Virus record (IMG/VR): IMGVR_UViG_3300045911_000772
Location: 1-27,002 of that record
Source: a virus
Length of the DNA stretch: 27,002 nucleotides
Direction: 5' to 3' (one strand)
Shown: one piece after another, positions 1-7,480 of the stretch
Layout: every line of letters starts with the position of its first letter
Numbering within the stretch: position 1 is the first letter of the stretch
Program-made: the position numbers and the translations under genes
Notes under the pieces: generated by a model
Told to the model about the DNA's origin: nothing
Seen by the model: the letters and a program-made list of their open reading frames with translations, nothing else
The model's database searches: none

Positions 1-234
1 TCACGACTTGGAGAGATCCGCGCTGCATAATGATCGTGCCTCGACCTCCAGAAGCCACTGCTCCACAGCCTGGCGCCGGAACAATAGCCGGCGGCCCACG
101 CGAATCACAGGGAGCGGTGGCAGACCAGGCCTGTGGCCGTTGACGATCGCCCAGAGTGTGCTCGGCGAGATCTGTAGTAGCCTGGCAGCTTCACGCCGAT
201 TTAAAAGTTCCATTTGCGGCTCACACACATTCAT
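1..234 (-). CDS. AlpA/excisionase-like helix-turn-helix protein
   Basis: A 77-residue protein (70 residues if the second ATG at 213 is used). The core matches the MerR-like excisionase/AlpA fold: a leucine-rich N-terminal helix-turn-helix (NRREAARLLQISPSTLWAI), a short wing with PVIRVGRRLLFRR, and a C-terminal helix with the EQWL pattern. Such proteins bind att-arm DNA or promoters and steer integrase toward excision in phages and satellites. The homologue in element B is at 8893-9111, directly before the integrase gene, so the integrase of element A is expected just left of base 1. The gene overlaps the end of the upstream hypothetical gene by 14 bases. The start is uncertain because neither ATG has a strong ribosome-binding site. 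Confidence 0.8.
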   Translation of the reverse strand: MNVCEPQMELLNRREAARLLQISPSTLWAIVNGHRPGLPPLPVIRVGRRLLFRRQAVEQWLLEVEARSLCSADLSKS

Positions 235-640
235 GGCTCGTTTGTGACGGTCCGGGCAACTCAAAAATCCCTGCGGCGGCTTGAGGCGCGTACCTGCGAC
301 CGCCGCCGGAGCCATCAGGAGTTGATGGAACGTCTGGCCGGATGCGCCAGCTTGGAGCTTGGCTGTGTCGCCGGGGGCGCCCGAAGAGGCGGCCAGGCAG
401 CGGCTCGGCCTCGGTTGACGGCGGCATCATCCAACCACTGCGGCTGTCGGCTGTCGCCATCAGCATGATGTACGCTGCCTTCCCGCGGCCACGCCAGACC
501 GCCTGCCCGCGTCGGACGGCTACTGAGGCGGCCTCGATGGCCACATGGCCGAGCAGCGATCCCGCAGCGTCGCGCACAGGCACTCCCGGCCTCCCGCGCC
601 GGCTGGGGCATTGCCGGTTGGCCCGTCGAAGGGCAGTCAT
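221..640 (-). CDS. Hypothetical protein, translationally coupled to the MerR-like gene
   Basis: A 139-residue, arginine-rich protein whose family I do not recognise. The start is supported by an ATGA overlap: its ATG at 640 shares bases with the TGA of the MerR-like gene (637-639). The middle (GHVAIEAASVAVRRGQAVW, then AAYIMLMATADS) has a regular hydrophobic pattern. The C-terminal half is low in hydrophobic residues and rich in Pro, Arg and Gly. No membrane segment or known catalytic motif is visible. High GC makes long open frames common here, so the case rests on coupling and gene packing rather than on homology. Confidence 0.45.
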   Translation of the reverse strand: MTALRRANRQCPSRRGRPGVPVRDAAGSLLGHVAIEAASVAVRRGQAVWRGRGKAAYIMLMATADSRSGWMMPPSTEAEPLPGRLFGRPRRHSQAPSWRIRPDVPSTPDGSGGGRRYAPQAAAGIFELPGPSQTSHECV

Positions 641-1098
641 CCGGCGGGCTCCAAGTAGGACTTCGCGCGGGAAAAAATTTCTTCGACCGCGGCTCGAAGA
701 TTCACGACGATGCACGATGCCGGGGCTGGGCGTCCAAACGGGGCGATGATCTTTGTCAAGTCCTCGACCTGCTGCACAGCCGCGAACTCGAAGCCATGCG
801 CGTCGGGAATCAACACGCCGTACTGGTGGCGTCCGTCCAGCGCCGAGTCAACGACCTCCGCTGCGAATCGCAGTGCGACTTCTGCGCGAACACCGACGTC
901 GGTCAACACCGCGCCAACCCGCAGCCGGACAAGGTCGCGGTAATCGAAGAGCCGCACGCCCCGGCCGCGGCCACCGGTTCGGCCCGCCGGAAGGACGAGT
1001 TGCCTGTCCAGCCAGCCTTTGAGGGTCGGCGACTTTACGCCGGCCAACTCGACGGCGTCGGCGATTGAGAACCAGGCGTGTCTAATATCCGTCTTCAT
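637..1098 (-). CDS. MerR-like helix-turn-helix regulator (element A)
   Basis: A 153-residue protein with an N-terminal MerR-type winged helix (residues about 9-60: FSIADAVELAGVKSPTLKGW, then a wing with RGRGVRLFDYRDLVRL) and a C-terminal region of unknown function. The same architecture occurs in element B at 13346-13897, suggesting a regulator class shared by these elements. The start at 1098 is chosen because the helix-turn-helix begins just after it and because a promoter (boxes 1129-1134 and 1105-1110) lies immediately upstream. The -10 box is only about 6 bases from the ATG, so the mRNA may be leaderless or nearly so. It probably controls its own operon or the head genes; the target is an inference. 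Confidence 0.75.
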   Translation of the reverse strand: MKTDIRHAWFSIADAVELAGVKSPTLKGWLDRQLVLPAGRTGGRGRGVRLFDYRDLVRLRVGAVLTDVGVRAEVALRFAAEVVDSALDGRHQYGVLIPDAHGFEFAAVQQVEDLTKIIAPFGRPAPASCIVVNLRAAVEEIFSRAKSYLEPAG

Positions 1099-1104
1099 GG
1101 TTAC

Positions 1105-1134
1105 ATAATAACGCGAGCGGAAATTCGATCTCAA
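1105..1134 (-). promoter_or_regulatory. Sigma-70-like promoter of the element A MerR-like gene
   Basis: On the minus strand a -35 box TTGAGA (1129-1134) is followed after 18 bases by TATTAT (1105-1110), five of six matches to the -10 consensus. Transcription would start at or within a few bases of the ATG at 1098, leaving essentially no leader for a Shine-Dalgarno sequence. Confidence 0.55.
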
Positions 1135-1229
1135 CCCCTTGCAAAAAAAAATGCGCGCGGGGAGGAGCAGGCCCCGTGCGCCTTCGAACGGGCCTGGCCG
1201 CCAGCGCGGCCCTAGCCACAGGAGGGGCT

Positions 1230-1445
1230 TCAATAGCCGGGTTGACCCCGTACTGCGCCGGCGCGCCGCGGCCGGTCAGCCCGGGCTCGATCCCGCGATT
1301 CACGCCGACGCAGCTCGCCGACCAGCGCATGAAACAGTCCATTCAGATCGTGGATCGCTGCGCGCAGGTCCTCTTGGGGTATCGCGCCGATCGGCGCGCC
1401 AGCGTATTTTTCAAGCATGCACGGCACGTTCAACCGCAACCGCAT
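1230..1445 (-). CDS. Small protein following the capsid gene (possible head-joining protein)
   Basis: A 71-residue protein starting 2 bases after the TAA of the capsid fusion gene, with a GGAG Shine-Dalgarno about 8 bases before its ATG at 1445. The first ~45 residues are predicted helical (EDLRAAIHDLNGLFHALVGEL) and the tail is very Arg-rich. In element B the equivalent slot, immediately after the capsid gene, holds a gpW-like head-tail joining protein of 72 residues. Position and size suggest a similar role, but I see no clear sequence match, so the function is inferred from context only. Confidence 0.55.
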   Translation of the reverse strand: MRLRLNVPCMLEKYAGAPIGAIPQEDLRAAIHDLNGLFHALVGELRRRESRDRARADRPRRAGAVRGQPGY

Positions 1446-1447
1446 GA

Positions 1448-3538
1448 TTAGACTCCATCGGCCCGATGCGCCCCACGATGATCGAGCACTCCGCACCCAA
1501 AGTCCAAGCGGCAGCGCCACTCCACGCCGTCCACCTCGAAGCCCTGGCGGAAATCCACCATCGGCCCCTCCTGGCCCTCGAGGTACGAATACTCGAGCAC
1601 GGGCGCCAGGTCGGGCGAGGCGAACAGATACCACGCCGTTGCGCTCGCCGCGTCGAGCCGCGGATCGGTCACCAGAGTCAATTGACCAGTGAACAGATTG
1701 GCCTCGGTGATTGACGTCGGGTAGATCGTGCTGGCGAGAAGCTGCTGGCCCGTTGTCTCCAAGCTCGCCGGCACAACCAGGAACGCGGCCGCGATATCGA
1801 GCACCGTCGCGCCATCCAGACCCTTCTGAACACGCATCGCCTTGCGCGCCGAGCTCAGCGCCGTCAGGCCCAACGCGCTCCCCGATCCAGTGCTCAAGTT
1901 CCCGTGGTTGGCGTGAAACAGCGCCACGCCGTCATTCATGACCGGGTTGATGATCAACAGGTCCGCGAGCAGCTTCCCCTCGACCTGCGCCGCCGCCTGG
2001 CCATAAGCGCGCGCGAAATCGGCGAATGCGCCCAGATCGTCGTTGACGAGGGCCTGCCGCGTGATGCTAAAGATGCGCGCATAGGTCGCCAGCCGGTAGC
2101 TCTGCTTTGTTTCGGCCCGGCTGCCATAGGTGATTTCGCCACCCTCGTTCACCTTGAGCAACTGCGGCATCTCGCCAAGCCGGAGCACCGCCTTGTCGCG
2201 AAAATCCCGCGCCGTCGAACGCCTGGCCACGCGTTTGATCTGCGGTTCCGCGGCGTGGTAGGCGTCCAGCATCATGCGTTGGCCGGCGCCGCTCAGCAAA
2301 TTCGGAAAATCCGAAGTTGTGTGCATCGCCATCTTGATCAACTCCGCCGGCCGCCGCGTGGTGACCGATACGCCACCCGCGATCAGACACTCCCGCGCCA
2401 GCTCGTGCAGCGGCACGCCCATCCACTCCCGCGCGCCTTCGCTCGGAGCCTTGCCCGAATAGCGGCAGGCCACAGCCTCGCCCATGCGCTCGGCGAGGTT
2501 CTCGCGATAGTCGCGCGTCACCACAGCCGAATGGCTGCGGATCGGCACACGCTCGCTTTCAGCGGCCAGCTTGTCGAGCACGGCCGATCGCGCTTGCTCG
2601 ATGGTGGCGCCAGCCGCCACCAAGCCCTCTGCGAAGTCTTTGGGCAGGCGCGCCGCCAGCACGATCCGGCGGATTTCCGCCGCCGGATCCACGCTGGAGC
2701 CGCCTCCAATCATCGTTTCGTTCTTCTGCATCTGAACCTCCCTTTTCCGTCCTTTGAATCCGGCCCCTGGATCGGCGCCGATGGGGACGAGGGAGACTTC
2801 CTCGGGCTCCCAGTCGGTCGCCAACATTTGTTTGACCTGGTCGCCGTCCTTTGTGATATCGACCAGTTTGTGAATCGCCACGCCCATGCTGGCATTCTTC
2901 AAAATGCCGTCCTGGACGTCCTGCCAGATCGGATCCACGTCGGTGCGCTTCGAGAACCGCACCTGCGCAACCCCCCTGCCGCCTTCCAGCCACGCCTTCT
3001 CTACGACGCCGATGACGTCATCGACCGTAAAGTCGCGGTGCGAATTGAGCAGCGGTGCTCCGTCGTTCAAGCGCCCCAAGCGCACATTCGCGGGGTCCAT
3101 GCTGAATCGCAAGTCGTATGCACCGCCCGGCCCCTGGCGCCGCACTGGCGCGCCCGAATAGAAGACCAGCCGCGCCGTCCGGTCCTCGCGGTTCACCGCG
3201 CCCTCGAAATGCGCCGCCAGCCGCTCAATCCCCAGAGTCACGCGCTGAGGACCGCCATCCAAATGCGTCATCTCCGTCGTGCTCGACGAGGCCTGATGCG
3301 CGCTCTTGTCGAAATTCTGATCCACCCATTGCTGCGCTTTCGCGAGGGTCCATCCATCCTCTTTCGGAAACCGCAGCGCCTGGATCGTAGTGTTGGTCTC
3401 GCCCTTGAGCTTCCCAATGACGGCGAACACGCGCGGCTTGTCCGCCTTCAGCGTAATCGTCCGGAAGCTGTCGGTCTGGAAGTCGTTCGGATCGCGCACG
3501 CGATGCAGAATCTCGGTTGCAGTCTGTTCCCAAGGCAT
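1448..3538 (-). CDS. Prohead protease / major capsid protein fusion (element A)
   Basis: A 696-residue protein. Residues 1-85 form an extra N-terminal domain (SFRTITL, FAVIGKLKG, GWTLAKAQQWV) absent from the element B homologue. Residues about 100-260 are an HK97-type prohead protease, with NSHRD around H167 and ILKNASMGV around S217 as the probable catalytic His and Ser, ending in EEVSLVPIGADP. The remainder is the capsid domain (LLKVNEGGEITYG, ARIFSITRQALVNDDLGAF, NPVMNDGVALFHANHGNL, ending VDGVEWRCRLDFG). This is the known protease/capsid fusion architecture of some tailed phages: it cleaves and builds the shell. The start at 3538 follows a GAGGAGG site about 9 bases upstream; a TTG further upstream at 3556 is less likely. 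It is the only morphogenetic gene recognised in element A. Confidence 0.88.
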   Translation of the reverse strand: MPWEQTATEILHRVRDPNDFQTDSFRTITLKADKPRVFAVIGKLKGETNTTIQALRFPKEDGWTLAKAQQWVDQNFDKSAHQASSSTTEMTHLDGGPQRVTLGIERLAAHFEGAVNREDRTARLVFYSGAPVRRQGPGGAYDLRFSMDPANVRLGRLNDGAPLLNSHRDFTVDDVIGVVEKAWLEGGRGVAQVRFSKRTDVDPIWQDVQDGILKNASMGVAIHKLVDITKDGDQVKQMLATDWEPEEVSLVPIGADPGAGFKGRKREVQMQKNETMIGGGSSVDPAAEIRRIVLAARLPKDFAEGLVAAGATIEQARSAVLDKLAAESERVPIRSHSAVVTRDYRENLAERMGEAVACRYSGKAPSEGAREWMGVPLHELARECLIAGGVSVTTRRPAELIKMAMHTTSDFPNLLSGAGQRMMLDAYHAAEPQIKRVARRSTARDFRDKAVLRLGEMPQLLKVNEGGEITYGSRAETKQSYRLATYARIFSITRQALVNDDLGAFADFARAYGQAAAQVEGKLLADLLIINPVMNDGVALFHANHGNLSTGSGSALGLTALSSARKAMRVQKGLDGATVLDIAAAFLVVPASLETTGQQLLASTIYPTSITEANLFTGQLTLVTDPRLDAASATAWYLFASPDLAPVLEYSYLEGQEGPMVDFRQGFEVDGVEWRCRLDFGCGVLDHRGAHRADGV

Positions 3539-3552
3539 TTGATAAGCCCTCC

Positions 3553-3816
3553 TCAATTAATCGAGATCAACGGCGCGCGCCAGAGCGTCTTGTCCACGCC
3601 AGAGGCCGCCGCCTCTGGCCTCGCCCCGTCTACGGCCTCCTGCGCCTGCCGCGCTTCGATCTGATCGGCAAGCAGCAACAGCGCGCCGGCCAGCGTGCGC
3701 GCCTGGCTTGGCTCGAGCGGCAGGATGTACTCCTGCCCGTCCACCACACTGTGAAAGTGCAGCATCGGCTCGATCCGTAGAGCCAGCGCCAACGGCTTGA
3801 GTTTTCGTTGTTTCAT
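3553..3816 (-). CDS. Small hypothetical protein upstream of the capsid gene
   Basis: An 87-residue protein with a beta-rich N-terminal half (LRIEPMLHFHSVVDGQEYILPLEP) and a helical stretch (QARTLAGALLLLADQIEARQAQEAV). I do not recognise a family. It lies between the Nu1-like HTH gene and the capsid fusion with 14-base spacing, so it is likely in the same operon. The start region is odd: a strong GAGGAGG site precedes a first ATG at 3824 that opens a three-codon frame (Met-Lys-Gln-stop), whose TGA overlaps the ATG at 3816 used here. The two ATGs belong to a perfect 8-base duplication, ATGAAACA. Confidence 0.6.
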   Translation of the reverse strand: MKQRKLKPLALALRIEPMLHFHSVVDGQEYILPLEPSQARTLAGALLLLADQIEARQAQEAVDGARPEAAASGVDKTLWRAPLISIN

Positions 3817-3836
3817 TGTTTCATTCGACCTCCTCG

Positions 3837-4073
3837 TTAAATGCCCATCGTTGCCTCGTCCGCCCGCCAGCGCCGCCGCAACTCCTGGCCCAGCGGGCCG
3901 ACTCGCTTTGTCCACCAGCCTTCAGACGGCGACCAGTAGCGGTACAGCAGTTCCATCGTTGCCGCGGAGTCCACTCGTCCGTCCTTACCCAGCATCACCA
4001 GCCCTTGAGCCACAAGCTTGGTCACGTACGGTTGGCTGATGCCAAGGTCTCGGGCCAGCTCGGTTTTCGTCAT
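3837..4073 (-). CDS. Short helix-turn-helix protein, terminase-small-subunit-like N-terminus
   Basis: A 78-residue protein opening with a clear helix-turn-helix (TKTELARDLGISQPYVTKLVAQGLV), like the N-terminus of Nu1-type phage small terminase subunits. It resembles in part the element B small terminase (SPQYIGKLAKAGILVM). It lacks the coiled-coil and terminase-contact part, and no large terminase follows. It may be a reduced small terminase used as a DNA-binding or packaging-redirecting factor, or just an operon regulator. It begins with an ATGA overlap with the upstream gene and its TAA lies 20 bases before the next start. Confidence 0.65.
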   Translation of the reverse strand: MTKTELARDLGISQPYVTKLVAQGLVMLGKDGRVDSAATMELLYRYWSPSEGWWTKRVGPLGQELRRRWRADEATMGI

Positions 4074-4438
4074 TGCGTCATCCCCCCGTCAACTTCACTG
4101 AATTTTTCGTCCTGCCGGTAGCCGCAGCGTGCAATCGCGCCACCCGCCGCCGAGACACCACAGGAAGGACCCAGACGTGCCTCGCATCTTCGGAATTTCC
4201 GAAGATGGCTCACCGCTCGACCAGGCGCGCCGTGCATGGCCGCCTTGCCGCCACAGTGGGGTGATGCCCCCGGGCTTGGCCGGCGGTCAGCCGCCACAAC
4301 TTTCTCAAGCAGAGGCGGGAGATCCTCGAGCGGGCCCAAACGATCCTCTGGGATGCGGCCGAGCAGCGCCGCCAGCTCGCGGCAGAGATGCCATGCTCGG
4401 GCAACGTCGCTCGGCGGTGGCGATTCAAATGGTTTCAT
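4070..4438 (-). CDS. Hypothetical protein after the element A origin
   Basis: A 122-residue protein without a recognised family. Two features support it: an AGAGAGGAGA ribosome-binding site about 8 bases before the ATG at 4438, and an ATGA overlap between its stop and the next gene. The N-terminal 50 residues look like a real protein (ARAWHLCRELAALLGRIPED, LEDLPPLLEKVVA); the rest is low-complexity and Arg/Gly-rich. A perfect palindrome lies inside it (4186-4206), encoding HLRKFRRCE, which suggests a repeat unit inserted in or read through a once shorter frame. A truncated or fused gene is possible. Confidence 0.5.
   Translation of the reverse strand: MKPFESPPPSDVARAWHLCRELAALLGRIPEDRLGPLEDLPPLLEKVVAADRRPSPGASPHCGGKAAMHGAPGRAVSHLRKFRRCEARLGPSCGVSAAGGAIARCGYRQDEKFSEVDGGMTQ
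4186..4206. repeat. Palindromic repeat unit, copy 1
   Basis: A perfect inverted repeat with 10-base arms ATCTTCGGAA and TTCCGAAGAT around a single T. The identical 21 bases recur at 11479-11499 in element B. Here it lies inside a predicted coding region; there it lies in the gap between the portal and capsid genes. It could be a dispersed genomic palindrome or a binding site shared by the two elements. Confidence 0.85.
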
Positions 4439-4573
4439 TCGTTCGTCTCCTCTCTGTGCCTGGGGTTCTTCCCGCGTCGGGAGTGACACAGCGCGGCCCC
4501 CAGGCGGACGCCGGCGGATGCCCCGCCTAGCCGCCGGCGGCAGCGCCAAAAATCCTTTGGCCAGCCCGGTCAG

Positions 4574-4779
4574 GTCACGCGCGTGACGCCACACGCCGCC
4601 TGACGTCACGCCACCCTCTAGTTTTTTCAATGACTTACCACAGGCGTGACGTCACGTGACGTCAAAATCGGTAAAATCATATACGCGAGGGTTTTACTAA
4701 GGGGATTTTGTCGAAAATGACGTCACGAAACGTCACGCGCCGTGTTTTCAAATACTTAGCGCAGGGTAGTGGCGTCACG
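4574..4779. other. Probable replication origin of element A (iteron cluster)
   Basis: The 336-base gene-free stretch 4439-4774 holds four copies of the palindrome TGACGTCA (4601-4608, 4647-4654, 4657-4664, 4718-4725) and further half sites with GTCACG or CGTGAC at 4574-4579, 4582-4587, 4731-4737 and 4773-4779. Between them lies an AT-richer segment (about 4664-4717), a candidate unwinding region. The cluster abuts the 3' end of the primase-helicase gene. Satellite P4 is known to use iterons bound by its own primase-helicase alpha protein, and this arrangement suggests the same logic. The region could also act as an operator for the gene at 4438. Confidence 0.6.
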
Positions 4780-7144
4780 CCTCTCCATCCACTAGCAAAC
4801 CGATGCCCCGCCACCCTCTGCCTGTGTGCTTCCGTTCAGTTTGGCATCCCCTTGCCTTTAACCCGTCAGCAAAGTCTCGCGCGTTGAGCACGTGGCGTTC
4901 GCCGTTCTCCTTGCAGTACTTCTCGTAGGCCTCCCGTAGCTTCGCCGCTGGCGTCCAGGCATGTGGAGCCAGGACGCAGCAATCGGCGATGAAGTCTCTC
5001 AGCGGGTCCATGTCGAGGCGGTATTGCTCGGTGGCCTCCTCCACCACCTCGGGGACGCCGAGACCCTCTTCCTGCCATCGGAGGCAGCCTTCCACGGCCC
5101 AGGCGAGGATTGCCGGGCCGGATTCCTCGACGTCCTTCAGCCGCGCCTTAACGCTGGGGTCCCGCCGCGCCTGTGGAATTACACTCTCGAAGGGGATGCG
5201 CAGGATGCGCCGCCACATCGCCGAATCGTCATGGCGCACACGCGGCGCGTGATTCGCGGCCAGCCATAGTTTGAACTGGGGCACATACTCGAATGCCTCC
5301 TGGTAGAGAAAGCGTGCCCGCACGGTGTCGCCGCCGGTCAGCAACTTGATCAGGCCTTCGGCGAGCTTCTTCCCTTCGTCAACCTCGATGGAGACCACGA
5401 ACCGCCGCCCCGCCAGCTCCGCGATATCGTTCCGGACGGCTCCGGCTTCCCGCCGCTGCACGAACGACTCGAAGTCAGCCGTCTTGGCGTAGTCGCCGAG
5501 GGCGGCCTTGATCGCCTCGAGAAAAGTTGACTTCCCCGCAGCCGCCGGACCGTGGACAAAGAACAGCTTCTCTTCGGCGGCCGATCCCGTGAGGCTGTAG
5601 CCCACCGCGCGTTGCAGGAAGGAGATCAAGTCCTCATCGCCGCAGCACGCCTCCCGCAGGAAGCGCTCCCATAGCGGGCTTCGCGCGGATGCGTCGTAGA
5701 CAACCGGGGCAAGTTTGGTGCAGTAGTCTTCGCGCCGGTGCGGCCGCAGCTCGCCGGTTCGCAGGTCGATGGTCCCGTTCAGGCAGTTCAACAAGAACTG
5801 GTCCGCATCAAAGTGCTCCGGCAGGATTGGAATACCCGGCTCCGATTGTGCGGATACCAATGCGGCCTTCTTCTTGTCGGTGGATTCGCTCCGGATGGCC
5901 CACAGCGCTGTCTGCTTCTTCCGGTCCGCATCGGGGATCTCCCAGGCCGCCTGATAAAGTTCCCTCGCCACAGACTTGGCCAGATCCATTACTGCGCCGT
6001 TGCGGTCGGGTTCCCATCGGCGCCCGGTCCACACCCACCAGGTTTTCTGCGGGTGGCAGTAGCGAAGGTTCTCGCCGTGGCGCAGCACCAGGCGCTCGGC
6101 GTTGCCGCTGTCGGTCAGCGGGAACCGAAGGAAGCGATCATCTTGATGCTCTCCGGAATCCGTATCGGGCAGCGGCTTTGCTTCTGGCGCCGTTCCCGAA
6201 GGCCCCCCCGCCTTGCCTTTGACGCGCCGGCCCGGTCGGTAGAACTCTGTCGCGCCGTCCAGCGCGCGGGCGATGGTCGCCTCGCGATAGTCGGCTCGCT
6301 CCCACTTATCCCTCATCAACCCGGACTGGCGGAACAGGCGGTCGATCCGCGCGTGATCGCCGCCGGCCCAGAACGCCAGCAAGGCGCACAGCGCCAGGTC
6401 GGCCTCAGACTGCGAGGCGTAATCGGCCTGCCATTCGCCTCGCCACAGCTTGAGGAACTTGCCGCCATCTTTGGCCTCTGAGGCCTTCCGGATCAATTCC
6501 TGATCGTCCAGGTCAACCTCGGCCCCCCCGGCACCACCAGCGCCCTGTGTGCGCGCCTGGCGGCCGTTCTGCGCGAAGACCTCGGCGTGCAGCGCCGCCA
6601 GTTCTGTTGTACGGTCTCCGATGCCGCACTCGTTCAGTCGCGCGCCTGTAATCGTGAAGAAGCGGCCGGAGGCATAAACTTCGATCTGGCCTTTTCGCCG
6701 GCGACCGGGCGGCAGCGCACCTCGGCAGAGGATATGCACGCCGGTGCCGCTGGGCGAGCCCTCAGCATAGGAGCGCAGCCGGTCGATGATGGTCTGCGCC
6801 CACTCCTCGATTGCGCCAGTCTCTGGGTCCCGGCAGTGGTCAAGATCGATGCCTGCCCAGCCGTCACCCAGCATGAAGCCAATTCCGAGGCTGGAATCTC
6901 GCCGCGAGGCCTCCAGACAGGCCTCAAACGTGTGCCACGTCGAAGGGTCGTTTGATTTAGCGGGTCTACCATCCGGTTGGACAGGCACCTTGGTAGGCTT
7001 GCCATTGCGGCTCTTGGTAGGCTTGCCATTGGGGCTCTTGTAACGCCAGCAGACCCATCGCCGCTCATGCAGCATCTCGCGCGGAAGCGCGGAGGCCTCG
7101 GGTTTGGGTGGTACAGGTCCACGTGCTGGAGCTGCTGTCGTCAT
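4775..7144 (-). CDS. PrimPol-D5 primase-helicase, replication protein of element A
   Basis: A 789-residue protein that should prime and unwind the element's DNA. Residues about 20-200 form an archaeo-eukaryotic type PrimPol domain, with GIDLDH (acidic pair D100, D102), SPSGTGVHI (H137) and GRFFTITG. Residues about 340-520 are a D5-type N-terminal region (LLNCLNGTIDLRTGEL). Then comes an SF3 helicase with Walker A GPAAAGKST (532-540), followed by a C-terminal winged-helix-like part. The D5 half is clearly related to the element B protein, but that one has a CHC2/Toprim primase instead. The ATG at 7144 overlaps the stop of the upstream gene (ATGA). Near the N-terminus the octapeptide NGKPTKSR is tandemly repeated. 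Confidence 0.9.
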   Translation of the reverse strand: MTTAAPARGPVPPKPEASALPREMLHERRWVCWRYKSPNGKPTKSRNGKPTKVPVQPDGRPAKSNDPSTWHTFEACLEASRRDSSLGIGFMLGDGWAGIDLDHCRDPETGAIEEWAQTIIDRLRSYAEGSPSGTGVHILCRGALPPGRRRKGQIEVYASGRFFTITGARLNECGIGDRTTELAALHAEVFAQNGRQARTQGAGGAGGAEVDLDDQELIRKASEAKDGGKFLKLWRGEWQADYASQSEADLALCALLAFWAGGDHARIDRLFRQSGLMRDKWERADYREATIARALDGATEFYRPGRRVKGKAGGPSGTAPEAKPLPDTDSGEHQDDRFLRFPLTDSGNAERLVLRHGENLRYCHPQKTWWVWTGRRWEPDRNGAVMDLAKSVARELYQAAWEIPDADRKKQTALWAIRSESTDKKKAALVSAQSEPGIPILPEHFDADQFLLNCLNGTIDLRTGELRPHRREDYCTKLAPVVYDASARSPLWERFLREACCGDEDLISFLQRAVGYSLTGSAAEEKLFFVHGPAAAGKSTFLEAIKAALGDYAKTADFESFVQRREAGAVRNDIAELAGRRFVVSIEVDEGKKLAEGLIKLLTGGDTVRARFLYQEAFEYVPQFKLWLAANHAPRVRHDDSAMWRRILRIPFESVIPQARRDPSVKARLKDVEESGPAILAWAVEGCLRWQEEGLGVPEVVEEATEQYRLDMDPLRDFIADCCVLAPHAWTPAAKLREAYEKYCKENGERHVLNARDFADGLKARGCQTERKHTGRGWRGIGLLVDGEA
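6990..7037. repeat. 24-bp tandem duplication inside the primase gene
   Basis: Two consecutive 24-base units (6990-7013 and 7014-7037) differ at one base. They encode the tandem octapeptides NGKPTKSR and NGKPTKVP in the primase N-terminus. The duplication is in frame and adds eight basic residues, which looks like recent slippage. Confidence 0.9.
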
Positions 7145-7416
7145 TGCCGCACCTCCTGGGCAAGGCGCACGAGAATGTCGCCGCACAATGGGCGAAGTTG
7201 GATCACCCCGCGCCTGGCGAGCGCCTCGATGCTTTTGAGAAGCAAATTTCGGTTAGCAGGAAGGACGTTAAAACAGAGCGTCTTCAGCGTCACGCCTTGA
7301 CGGCGGGGAGGCGCGTCCAAGTAATCCAGGACTACTTGTTCAGCGGCGCCCAGGAGAAGGGACTGTGATCCAACTCTCGGATCATGTAATCTGGGGTTGT
7401 CGGGTGCTACCGACAT
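7141..7416 (-). CDS. Small winged-helix-like protein upstream of the primase
   Basis: A 91-residue protein with a helical core (LLLGAAEQVVLDYLDAPP, then VTLKTLCFNVLPANRNLLLKSIEALARRGVIQLRP) reminiscent of a winged-helix DNA-binding domain. No family is recognised. It has a GAGGTG ribosome-binding site before the ATG at 7416, and its stop overlaps the primase start (ATGA), so the two are translated together. It is the first gene of the rightmost operon of element A. A role in replication control or as operon regulator is inferred from position. Confidence 0.65.
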   Translation of the reverse strand: MSVAPDNPRLHDPRVGSQSLLLGAAEQVVLDYLDAPPRRQGVTLKTLCFNVLPANRNLLLKSIEALARRGVIQLRPLCGDILVRLAQEVRQ

Positions 7417-7433
7417 ATTTCCACCTCACAATC

Positions 7434-7464
7434 AGCCCTGCCGGCCAGCAGGGCTTTTCTTTTT
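7434..7464 (+). terminator. Rho-independent terminator-like hairpin
   Basis: The stem AGCCCTGC / GCAGGGCT (7434-7441 and 7448-7455) with a 6-base loop is followed on the plus strand by TTTCTTTTT-like sequence. It points toward element B. No plus-strand gene precedes it, so it may stop antisense transcription, or act as a leader hairpin for the minus-strand operon. Confidence 0.55.
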
Positions 7465-7480
7465 GCGAGGCGGTCAGGTT

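Noticed and set aside
1904-3664. A 586-codon open frame on the plus strand opposite the element A capsid gene
   Set aside because: It is antisense to a well-supported capsid fusion, Arg/His-rich with no family features; long antisense frames are expected at this GC.
4574-4779. TGACGTCA cluster as a CRISPR array
   Set aside because: Copies are 8 bases, palindromic and irregularly spaced, unlike repeats of about 30 bases with uniform spacers.
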